DNA of 64,000 nucleotides from Cherax quadricarinatus. Its lineage: Eukaryota; Arthropoda; Malacostraca; Decapoda; Parastacidae. Of the stretch, positions 55,273 through 64,000 are shown piece by piece. Position numbers and translations under genes: made by a program. The stretch covers positions 27,504,830 to 27,568,829 of the forward strand of contig NC_091303.1 in the NCBI RefSeq assembly GCF_038502225.1. The letters are read 5' to 3'. The stretch's first letter is position 1. Each line of letters begins with the position of its first letter. Under the pieces are notes generated by a model that saw only the letters and a list, made by a program, of their open reading frames with translations, was not told the origin of the DNA and did no database searches.

Positions 55273-58200
55273 TTAGCTAAAAAATAGAAAATCATTCCCC
55301 TCCCTTTCTGTTGCTTCATTCATCAGACACTTTTTGGCAGTCTTCTTGAACTGGTTCAAGCTATGACTGGCCTTGACATTTGTGGGTAGTCTGTTCCATT
55401 CCTTTATTGCTGTACAATAAAAGGTGTTTGAAGCCTGGCCACTGACTGTGGGTACTACAAAGTTGTGCTCTCTCCCCCTAGTACTATGATTGCTTTGGTT
55501 CCCAACCTTGACAAAATTGACAGCAAGATATTCTGGACACTGTTCGTGAGCAATTTTATAAACATGATTTAGCTTCAGTTGTTTTACTCTGTCTTCAACA
55601 TTCAGCATATCCAAATGCTGTAATTCATCCTGGCCTACATGTTCTCTTGGTCCCAGCCCCAGGATGAATCTTACGATTTTGTTCTGGGTGATTTGCAGTC
55701 TATCTTTCAGTTTTTTTGTCAAGGCAGAGTACCAAGAAGAGCAAGCGTAATCCATATGGCATTGTATAAGGGCTAGACATAGGGTACTGCGAGCCTCAGT
55801 AGGTAGACACTGTGCTTGTCTATACAGGAACTTCAGCCTGGCATTCGCTTTCTTTACTACACTGTTCCCTATCAATTCTCCTGACATGCATGGGTCAAAG
55901 GGGATTCCCAGATATTTAACTGATGAAACCAAAGTGATGGACTCCCCATTACACTGAACATTAAAATTATTTACCCTTCTCAGTTTATGTTTCGTTCCAA
56001 AGAGAATGGCTTCAGTTTTCCCTAGGTGTAATGATAGTTTGTTGTCTACTAACCATTTGCTGCAGGACTCCAGTTCCAGTGTTAAAACATTAGCAATATC
56101 TTGTGGATCTTTACCTGTCACTAACAGAGCACTGTCATCTGCATACAGTAGGAGTTTGCACTTGACACTGATAGGCATATCATTGACATAACATAAGAAT
56201 AGTAAGGGACCCAGAATACTACCTTGGGGAACTCCACATGTTATCGGCAGGGGTTCTGATTCCGTTTTGTTGATTTTGACTATTTGTCTCCTGTTGCTAA
56301 GGTAGGACTTAAACCAGTCTACAGAACCTATACCGATAGATTGAAGTTTATTACATAATATATTGTGGTTGACAGTATCGAAGGCCTTTTGCAGGTCTAA
56401 GGTTACCATACCTATGAGGTTCCCTTTTGACATTTCAGTTCTCAGGTAATCCATCAGATTAATAAGGGAGGTATCGGTTGAGTAGGATCTTCTAAAGCCC
56501 GATTGATAGCTATGGAGAATGCTGTTGTCATTAAGGTACTTAACTACTTGAGAATACACCGCCCTCTCCAGAATTTTAGATATTATACTGAGTATACTAA
56601 CAGGTCTATAGTTGCTTACATCAGACCTATTATTTTTCTTGAAGATAGGAGTAACTCTGGCCTCCTTGAACCCCTCCGGTACGGTATTAGTGGTGATTGA
56701 TAGATTTATTATGTGAGCAATAGGGATTGACAGTTCAAAAGCACCATCTTTTAGGAACTTAGATGGGATGTTATCAGGGCCTGTGCTCTTAGTTGGGTTT
56801 AACCTGCTTAGTTCTTTTTGAATGAAGTCATGAGATACACTTACTAGTTGACAACTGTTTGGGGTTACCCCTTTATTGGTATAGTATGTTTGAAACTTAT
56901 CAGAGTCTGTGTTAAAGGTATTTGATGCAGCTGGTAGTTTACTTACTAGTGTTGATGCAACAGATGTGTAGTAGGAATTAAAGCAATTTGCCACCTTAGA
57001 TGTTTCGTGGCATACCTCATTATCGATAGTGAGTACTATGTTAGACCTATCTACTGGCTTATGGCTATATCCCAACTGTTTTAGTTGTTGCCAGAGCTTT
57101 CTGGGGTTATGCTTATATTCTTCAATTTTTGAGCAATAGTGCTTTGCCTTTGCTCCTTTTATAAGCCTCTGTACTCTGTTCCTCACCCTTTGGAATTCAT
57201 TTAGTGCTGCAATATCCTGTCTGTTTGCTTTAAATCTTTTTAGCAGCTGGTCTCTGAATTTCATATTATCTAATATCTCAGTATTCATCCAGGGTTCAGT
57301 TCTTCGTTTAATCCTAACCTCTTTAACTGGTGCAATATTATCAAGGATGGTAGTGAACATTGTTTTGAATTTTTCCCAGGCATCGTTTACGTCCGTGCAA
57401 CTTGTTATCTCTGTCCAGTCACAATTGTGTAGCCTATTTACCAGTGTTTCTTTACTGTAGTTTCTAGTTGACCTCATTTTTATTGTCCTGTGTAGGCCTA
57501 TCCTATCCCTAGTGATTTTCCTGGTGCAGTAAATGATGAAATGATCACTAAGACCTGTGGTAATGACGCCTGACTGACTAATGTTCTCAGCGCGGTTGCA
57601 AAGTATGTGGTCAATTAGGGTGGCTGAGAACTGTGTGATCCGGGTTGGTTTATTAATTAGTTGGGTGTAGCTATTTAATCCTAGAATTTGCTTATACCTT
57701 TTGCATAGCCCGTTATTCTGTTGCTGAAAACAGATATTGAAGTCGCCCAGTATTATTGTTTCGCAATTGCTTTCAACTCCGGACAAGACTCTGGAAAAGT
57801 CTTCTAAGAACTGGTCCTGGGTAGGAGGGCGGTAACTAGTTCCTACTAAGATGGGTTTGGTCTTGGGAAGCAGCACTTCAAACCATAGAATCTCCAGTTT
57901 ATTGTTATTTAAATCAGGTCTTGGGTTGTAAGCTAAGTCATTTCTAATGTAGGCACATACTCCACCGCCCTTTCTGTTCCTATCTAAGCGTTTTATATTG
58001 TAACCTTCTATTTTGACCTCGTCGTCAGTCACCGTATCATCCAACCAAGATTCAGAGATGGTTATAACTGCCGCCCTAATTTTGTTAGCTAGAATCCTAA
58101 TCTCTGCCAATTTAGGAAGAAGTGATCATGCATTGACATGAATAAAGTGAAGGCCTGTTTTCATAAAACAATCATAATCATCAATATATGGCAATGGGTC

Positions 58201-58827
58201 ATTTGTATTAAAATTAGGTAAATCAATGTCATCACTGCTAAAGGGTAACTGTGCCAAAGTGCATTTGTTACACACAAAATGAATTCTGGCACCGTTGCTA
58301 TAATTGTACATACATCCATCATGCACCCACCCCTTACACATTTTACATAAGGTGCCTTTTCTGTTTTTCATGCGTACTTTAGTACAGTGTATGCATCTGT
58401 TTGGTAGTGTTTGAGATAATAATGGCTGTATTGTCTCACATTGACCTATGTATGCATTACATATGGAGTTAAGGTTATCATCCCTAGCTACTAGACCGTC
58501 ATTATTGCCGTCATTTATCTGTCTGTTTTGCCTCTGCACAATAGTTTGAGGTCCTGGATTAATTTGGATATCACCACTTAAGAGCGCTACAATAAGAGCT
58601 GTGTGCCATTGTTTTTGTTTGGGTATGTGGTGTTGCCATACCTTGCGGCGATAGTGAGGTTTACTTTTCTGGTAGGATGGCAACTGTTGGGCTTTTACTG
58701 TCCAGGGCGCTGTTACTCCATTCACCTTTTCCAACCCCCATGACTGATTTCTTTCTTCATGGAATTGAAGAAGAAATATAAATATAATTATGGCAGCCTG
58801 TACCCCTCTAATGCCTGCCATTTTCAC
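55273..58827 (-). pseudogene. LINE-E polyprotein: 2A-like, PHD-like finger, endonuclease, RT; one stop codon
   Basis: One frame of about 1,185 codons with a single TGA at 58126-58128, between HFIHVNA and SLLPKLAEI. Order from the N-terminus: hydrophobic segment (AAIIIFIFLLQF, about residues 10-21), a 2A-like GDIQINPGP (about 85-93), a PHD-like finger CIHC...CKMCKGWVHDGC...CNKC (about 144-190), EN (ISESWLDD, GGGVCAYI, LGDFNI, SDHF), and RT (NYRPVSILS, LDLQKAFDTVNH, GVPQGSILGPLLFLCYVND, YADDSALL). It ends ERLPTNVKASHSL region, then FLFFS. L2/CR1-like by motif style. Confidence 0.92.
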
Positions 58828-59671
58828 TCTTCGCTCTTTTACTCATATACAATAATATTTATTTCTCTTTTCCAGTCCCTAGTACGCTTAGTATCTGCTT
58901 TAATTACACTGAATTACTAGTAAAATTTCCTCTTCAAAACCCTCTTCACTGCTCACTTTTCCCTTAACTTCACAACACCCTTACATTTAACCCCTTATTC
59001 ACCCTCCCCTACCCACCTCACTTCACAGTCTGGCTTCACCAATTAACTTCTAACTCCTTTCCATTCTGGTAGACCAGAAAGGTTTAATCAGTGGTTTTAT
59101 CCTTCCAAATCCCCCTCAATTCCATTTATCGGGGGTTGTGTCGTGTTGTTGTCTCCTGACCTGTTTTGCTGACTCAGCCATTTTTAAAACACTGAGGGGA
59201 GTAACACCACCTGACTTTCCTTGAGTTTATAGATATATTTGGCTTTTTCTGCTATGATTCTCTCACTGTACACTGGTCAGCTGAATATAGGTCAGCTGCT
59301 AAAATATTAACCTTGACTATTTACCTATTCACTTCTTTCCCACGACTGGCACTGAGGGATAACCGTCCAATACCTTGGAGTTTTATACTGTTGATTTGAC
59401 GATGTCTCCTGTGTTTCCCTCTCGTTAGCACTGGTACAGGTGATATGATGGTGGTACAGATATGATGCTACTGTCAACAGATGAACGTCAGTAAAGATGA
59501 GAATTTCACTTCGCTAGTTGTACGTCTGGCAGTAGCTGCTGTTTGAATGCCGGTCAGCCATGTTTAAAGGCTCAAATCTTTCCCTCGTTTGGCACTGACG
59601 AAAAAAGTCCTACAGACCTGGCATTTCCTTGGAGATTTAGTTGATCAGGATTTCTGCCATGTTGTCTTCCC
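58828..59671 (-). promoter_or_regulatory. LINE-E 5' UTR
   Basis: About 844 bp of non-coding leader before the first Met at 58827. It should carry the internal promoter. No clear repeat monomers are seen, unlike LINE-B. Confidence 0.55.
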
Positions 59672-59894
59672 GTTAAGCGTAAGTTTATTGGCTGTCATCC
59701 AAGTCGATATTTTAATCAGCTCCTCGTTCACAATGGTGTTGAGGGTGGCAAGATTAGGGTGAGAGATGACATAAGTCGTGTCATCAGCAAAGAGAATGGG
59801 TTTCAGGTGTTGGGATACGTTTGGAAGGTCATTGATGTATATGAGGAAGAGCAGGGGACCAAGGACACTTCCCTGCGGAACTCCAGTATCAATC

Positions 59895-60039
59895 TGATAT
59901 TGTAGTTAAAGATAGTTATGTTGTTGTTGGCTCTGAGAAGTGCCTTTGATTGTTCTGCTGTGTAGTAATTACAGTAACTGTTTGAATCATTTAAGTCATT
60001 AAATAAGAGGTTGGTATCAGGATCAATGCTTGTAATCAT
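59895..60039 (-). pseudogene. LINE-B N-terminal coding (outer element)
   Basis: From ATG at 60037-60039: MITSIDPDTNLLFNDL...[23 protein letters not shown]. It aligns with the start of the LINE-B at 30965 and continues in 53804 after the inserted LINE-B is skipped. Confidence 0.85.
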
Positions 60040-60364
60040 AAGATTTGTAGTGAATCTATAGTTAGAATTAAGTATAAAACGAAGTAAATATTCTAAAGCT
60101 AAAAAAATAGCACCTGAATTATTTAACAAATGTAAAAATAATGAGCTAAGGTAGTTTTTTAAAGCTAAAATAAAGGAGACAATATAAAAGGGACTAAAGT
60201 AATTTGTGGTGAACAAATAAAGTGATGATCAAATAATGGAGCTTGGGAATATGATAGTAGGTAGTACTTTAAAGGTAATTCTTTAAAGTTAGAATTATAA
60301 TATAAAATTATAATATAAAAGGGACTAATATAAGTTGTGGTGAACAATAAAGTGGTAATCAAAT

Positions 60365-61010
60365 AATTGCACTAAGGTCTAATATAATGACTTTTGTGGA
60401 GTCTATGTTTTGAGCTAGAATGAGCTATAGTACAACTAGATTTAATCTAATAATATAACAATACAAATTAAAAATAGCACCAGTCTCTCACTAGTAATTG
60501 CAATATGGTCTAATATAATGAATTTGGTATTGACTATAGTACAACTGAGTTTAATCTAATAATATAAAAAAGGCACAAGACTCTCAATTGTAATTGCACT
60601 AAGGTGTTATATAAGTTGTTTACAAGAATTAGAGTATAACTAGATTTAAATTGACAAGATAAAATATACAAGTTAAGGTAGCAAAAGAATAAAAAAAGTA
60701 GAAAAAAAAATATATGAGGTAGTTGGTACTAGTTAGCAAAAGATAGTCAAGGGCCTTGAACAATAATATAATTGAAATATACACTAATTGCACACACAAT
60801 ATAGTCACTAAGATATGAAAACAATCTTAGAGTAGGAATTATAATATAAACTTATAATATAAAAATACAAATTGAAATGGTACTTGCAATTGCACTAGAG
60901 TCTGGTATAGGTTGTTGACAAGATCAAGAGTATAACTAGATTTAAATTGACAAAATATAATTCACAATTAAAGTACCAAAAGAATAATAGTAAAAAATAA
61001 CAATGGTAAT
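60365..61010 (-). repeat. Tandem diverged monomers in LINE-B 5' UTR
   Basis: About five AT-rich units of 95-190 bp each begin near ATTGCACTAAGGTCTAATAT and contain ACTAGATTTAA. Starts are near 60365, 60498, 60593, 60785 and 60888. The single leader of the LINE-B at 30677-30800 matches one unit. The layout resembles promoter monomers of rodent L1. Confidence 0.65.
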
Positions 61011-61489
61011 GTCTTGGTTATAATATGATAGTAAGATGGTACACAGGTACACAGGTACACAGGTACACAGGTACAAAGGATAATTTAAAGGTTGGAGTTG
61101 AATATACAAACTTGAAAATTTGGCAACAAAATGTTATGGGAAGTATAAAATAATGTTTAATGTACAAAAGTAAAATTGACTGGTAGTAAATATGGTGTTT
61201 AATAAAATTTTAGTAAGTAATAATGATTACAAAAAAAGTGAAAAAGTAATGTTTATTTCATTCAATATTGCACTGGTAGTTATACTAGAGGTTATATGGC
61301 AGTACAAGGTAATTAAGAGTACTCTAAGATAGTAAATGTGGTATTAAAACAGGTAAAGGTAATTAGACATGTAATGGTTATTAAATGTCAAAAATGTTAA
61401 GAGTAAATTGAAATTATAGTAAAAATGATAATTATTAATTTTAGTAAGTAATATCAATTGATAGTATTTAAAAAAATATGAGGTAATAA
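61011..61489. other. AT-rich spacer with a 10-bp tandem repeat
   Basis: Four units of GTACACAGGT-type repeat at 61038-61075. Otherwise low-complexity AT-rich sequence with no frames. It may be the rest of the LINE-B leader or host sequence. Confidence 0.5.
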
Positions 61490-64000
61490 TTACCTGGAGT
61501 TTACCTGGAGAGAGTTTCGGGGGTCAACGCCCCCGCGGCCCGGTCTGTGACCAGGCCTCCTGGTGGATCAGCCCCTGATCAACCAGGCTGTTGCTGCTGG
61601 CTGCACGCAAACCAACGTACGAGCCACAGCCCGGCTGATCAGGAACTGACTTTAGGTGCTTGTCCAGTGCCAGCTTGAAGACTGCCAGGGGTCTGTTGGT
61701 AATCCCCCTTATGTGTGCTGGGAGGCAGTTGAACAGTCTCGGGCCCCTGACACTTATTGTATGGTCTCTTAACGTGCTAGTGACACCCCTGCTTTTCATT
61801 GGGGGGATGGTGCATCGTCTGCCAAGTCTTTTGCTTTCGTAGTGAGTGATTTTCGTGTGCAAGTTCGGTACTAGTCCCTCTAGGATTTTCCAGGTGTATA
61901 TAATCATGTATCTCTCCCTCCTGCGTTCCAGGGAATACAGGTTTAGAAACCTCAAGCGCTCCCAGTAATTGAGGTGTTTTATCTCCGTTATGCGCGCCGT
62001 GAAAGTTCTCTGTACATTTTCTAGGTCGGCAATTTCACCTGCCTTGAAAGGTGCTGTTAGAGTGCAGCAATATTCCAGCCTAGATAGAACAAGTGACCTG
62101 AAGAGTGTCATCATGGGCTTGGCCTCCCTAGTTTTAAAGGTTCTCATTATCCATCCTGTCATTTTTCTAGCAGATGCGATTGATACAATGTTATGGTCCT
62201 TGAAGGTGAGATCCTCCGACATAATCACTCCCAGGTCTTTGACGTTGGTGTTTCGCTCTATTTTGTGGCCAGAATTTGTTTTGTACTCTGATGAAGATTT
62301 AATTTCCTCATGTTTACCATATCTGAGTAATTGAAATTTCTCATCGTTGAACTTCATATTGTTTTCCGCAGCCCACTGAAAGATTTGGTTGATGTCCGCC
62401 TGGAGCCTTGCAGTGTCTGCAATGGAAGACACTGTCATGCAGATTCGGGTGTCATCTGCAAAGGAAGACACGGTGCTGTGGCTGACATCCTTGTCTATGT
62501 CGGATATGAGGATGAGGAACAAGATGGGAGCGAGTACTGTGCCTTGTGGAACAGAGCTTTTCACCGTAGCTGCCTCGGACTTTACTCTGTTGACGACTAC
62601 TCTCTGTGTTCTGTTAGTGAGGAAATTATAGATCCATCGACCGACTTTTCCTGTTATTCCTTTAGCACGCATTTTGTGCGCTATTACGCCATGGTCACAC
62701 TTGTCGAAGGCTTTTGCAAAGTCTGTATATATTACATCTGCATTCTTTTTGTCTTCTAGTGCATTTAGGACCTTGTCGTAGTGATCCAGTAGTTGAGACA
62801 GACAGGAGCGACCTGTTCTAAACCCATGTTGCCCTGGGTTGTGTAACTGATGGGTTTCTAGATGGGTGGTGATCTTGCTTCTTAGGACCCTTTCAAAGAT
62901 TTTTATGATATGGGATGTTAGTGCTATTTGTCTGTAGTTCTTTGCTGTTGCTTTACTGCCCCCTTTGTGGAGTGGGGCTATGTCTGTTGTTTTTAGTAAC
63001 TGAGGGACGACCCCCGTGTCCATGCTCCCTCTCCATAGGATGGAAAAGGCTCGTGATAGGGGCTTCTTGCAGTTCTTGATGAACACAGAGTTCCATGAGT
63101 CTGGCCCTGGGGCAGAGTGCATGGGCATGTCATTTATCGCCTGTTCGAAGTCATTTGGCGTCAGGATAACATCGGATAGGCTTGTGTTAATCAAATTTTG
63201 TGGCTCTCTCATAAAAAATTCATTTTGATCTTCGACTCTCAGTCTGGTTAGCGGCTTGCTAAAAACTGAGTCATATTGGGACTTGAGTAGCTCACTCATT
63301 TCCTTGCTGTCATCTGTGTAGGACCCATCTTGTTTAAGTAGGGGCCCAATACTGGACGTTGTTCTCGATTTTGATTTGGCATAGGAGAAGAAATACTTTG
63401 GGTTTCTTTCGATTTCATTTATGGCTTTTAGTTCTTCCCGCGATTCCTGACTCCTAAAGGATTCTTTTAGCTTAAGTTCGATGCTTGCTAGTTCTCTGAC
63501 CAGTATCTCCCTACGCATTTCAGATATATTGACCTCTTTTAGCCGCTCTGTTATTCTTTTCCGTCGCCTGTAAAGGGAGCGCCTGTCTCTTTCTATTTTA
63601 CATCTACTCCTCCTTTTTCTTAGAGGAATAAGCCTTGTGCATACATCGAGTGCCACCGAGTTAATCTGTTCTAGGCATAAGTTGGGGTCTGTGTTGCTTA
63701 GTGTATCTTCCCAGCTTATATCGGTTAGGACTTGGTTTACTTGGTCCCACTTTATGTTTTTGTTATTGAAGTTGAATTTGGTGAATGCTCCCTCGTGACT
63801 AGTCTCATTTTGTCGGTCTGGGGCTCCACGCATACATGTCTGAACCTCAATTATGTTGTGATCTGAGTATATTGTTTTTGATATGGTGACATTTCTTATC
63901 AGATCATCATTGTTAGTGAAGATGAGGTCTAGTGTATTCTCCAGTCTAGTAGGCTCTATTATTTGCTGGTTTAAATTGAATTTTGTGCAGAGATTTAAAA
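61490..64000 (-). mobile_element. LINE-A copy running off the window, intact ORF2
   Basis: Tail (ATTACCTGGAGTTTACC) at 61490-61508, then ORF2. It is nearly identical at the protein level to the copy ending at 42314. The 5' end lies beyond base 64000. Confidence 0.93.
61524..64000 (-). CDS. LINE-A ORF2, endonuclease (partial) and reverse transcriptase
   Basis: Open from the window edge (EN residues NLNQQIIEPTRLENTLDLIF) through the whole RT and C-terminus without a stop or frameshift. RT motifs: NYRQIALTSH (Pro to Gln in a usually conserved site), YTDFAKAFDKCDHG, SVPQGTVLAPILFLILISDI, SSFADDTRI. Only about five residues differ over 769 from the 36-42 kb copy. The Gln change may impair function. 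It is potentially a coding-competent copy; its EN half and ORF1 are outside the window. Confidence 0.88.
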   Translation of the reverse strand, partial: LNLCTKFNLNQQIIEPTRLENTLDLIFTNNDDLIRNVTISKTIYSDHNIIEVQTCMRGAPDRQNETSHEGAFTKFNFNNKNIKWDQVNQVLTDISWEDTLSNTDPNLCLEQINSVALDVCTRLIPLRKRRSRCKIERDRRSLYRRRKRITERLKEVNISEMRREILVRELASIELKLKESFRSQESREELKAINEIERNPKYFFSYAKSKSRTTSSIGPLLKQDGSYTDDSKEMSELLKSQYDSVFSKPLTRLRVEDQNEFFMREPQNLINTSLSDVILTPNDFEQAINDMPMHSAPGPDSWNSVFIKNCKKPLSRAFSILWRGSMDTGVVPQLLKTTDIAPLHKGGSKATAKNYRQIALTSHIIKIFERVLRSKITTHLETHQLHNPGQHGFRTGRSCLSQLLDHYDKVLNALEDKKNADVIYTDFAKAFDKCDHGVIAHKMRAKGITGKVGRWIYNFLTNRTQRVVVNRVKSEAATVKSSVPQGTVLAPILFLILISDIDKDVSHSTVSSFADDTRICMTVSSIADTARLQADINQIFQWAAENNMKFNDEKFQLLRYGKHEEIKSSSEYKTNSGHKIERNTNVKDLGVIMSEDLTFKDHNIVSIASARKMTGWIMRTFKTREAKPMMTLFRSLVLSRLEYCCTLTAPFKAGEIADLENVQRTFTARITEIKHLNYWERLRFLNLYSLERRRERYMIIYTWKILEGLVPNLHTKITHYESKRLGRRCTIPPMKSRGVTSTLRDHTISVRGPRLFNCLPAHIRGITNRPLAVFKLALDKHLKSVPDQPGCGSYVGLRAASSNSLVDQGLIHQEAWSQTGPRGR

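Larger units (their letters stand above)
54915..59671 (-). mobile_element. Full-length LINE-E (4.76 kb)
   Basis: Flanked by GTTA at 54911-54914 and 59672-59675 within LINE-B, whose reading frame is restored when the element and one GTTA are removed. It has a (TTAC)n tail at the 3' end (left), a 3' UTR with a 27-bp tandem repeat, a single long ORF and an 844-bp 5' UTR. The freshest complete element here besides LINE-A. Confidence 0.92.
53805..59894 (-). mobile_element. LINE-B (AATTG-tailed subfamily) inserted in LINE-B
   Basis: The tail (ATTCA)n on the plus strand is at 53805-53824, preceded on the minus strand by GAGAATAAAC. C-terminal coding is at 54197-54889. The element resumes after LINE-E with [15 protein letters not shown] sequence back to GVPQGSVLG at about 59870. 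It replaced about 6 bp of the outer LINE-B (target deletion) and made no duplication. Split by LINE-E at GTTA. Confidence 0.9.
50336..61010 (-). mobile_element. LINE-B copy (outer element of a four-part nest)
   Basis: The TTTA tail (50336-50353) is joined to LINE-C; a 3' UTR follows. RT is intact in 50698-52356, then a SINE is inserted (52357-52660). EN continues 52661-53804, then a second LINE-B is inserted (53805-59894). The N-terminal coding (ending at ATG 60037-60039) and a repetitive 5' UTR lie at 59895 to about 61010. Apart from the insertions the protein looks uninterrupted. Confidence 0.9.

Overview
The window looks like decapod crustacean nuclear DNA, possibly crayfish or lobster-like. 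Three things point there. A split metallothionein gene encodes a 58-residue, 18-cysteine protein of the crustacean type (it begins MPGPCC). There is a degenerate TTAGG-type telomeric array. Nearly everything else is arthropod-style non-LTR retrotransposon (LINE) and tRNA-derived SINE sequence. I see no prokaryotic features, CRISPR array or rRNA gene.

Host gene: the only convincing single-copy gene is the metallothionein on the minus strand. Exon 1 (45980-46001), exon 2 (19901-19978) and exon 3 (19553-19629) join with GT-AG boundaries and correct phase into exactly 59 codons including the stop. A TATA box, three perfect TGCACACG metal-response elements and an AATAAA signal support it. Its first intron would be 26,001 bp and is packed with nested retroelements.

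Mobile elements: five LINE families were defined by comparing copies within the window; the letters are mine. LINE-A has two ORFs coupled by TAATG, an ORF1 with PHD-like and CCCH-like zinc fingers, an APE endonuclease plus reverse transcriptase (RT) ORF2, and a tail of CCAGGTAA units. LINE-B has a single EN-RT ORF and TTTA, TTGA or AATTG tails. LINE-C is I/R1-like, with RT plus RNase H. LINE-D is CR1-like, with a tail of GGTGAGTAC units usually followed by (CA)n. LINE-E is a single ORF with a 2A-like motif, a PHD-like finger, EN and RT, nearly intact. There are also tRNA-headed SINEs, a palindromic retroposon with 60-73 bp perfect arms and 13-16 bp target duplications, a repeat G tied to LINE-C, a repeat X, and several satellites.

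Layout: 1-2.3 kb holds LINE-A pieces and a SINE. 2.3-7.9 kb is one LINE-C split by the palindromic element and by LINE-B copies. 7.9-12.4 kb is two LINE-D copies with LINE-A and SINE insertions. 12.4-18.8 kb is LINE-A with nested D and X. 19.1-20.0 kb carries metallothionein exons 3 and 2. 20.0-46.0 kb is intron 1: a telomere-like array, several LINE-Ds, and one LINE-D (29.1-42.5 kb) split by a 5.8 kb LINE-B nest and by a full-length 5.6 kb LINE-A. 46.0-46.7 kb is the metallothionein promoter and an upstream minisatellite. 46.7-50.3 kb is repeat G, CA arrays and LINE-C. 50.3-61.0 kb is LINE-B containing a SINE and a second LINE-B, which itself contains full-length LINE-E. 61.5-64 kb is a nearly pristine LINE-A running off the edge.
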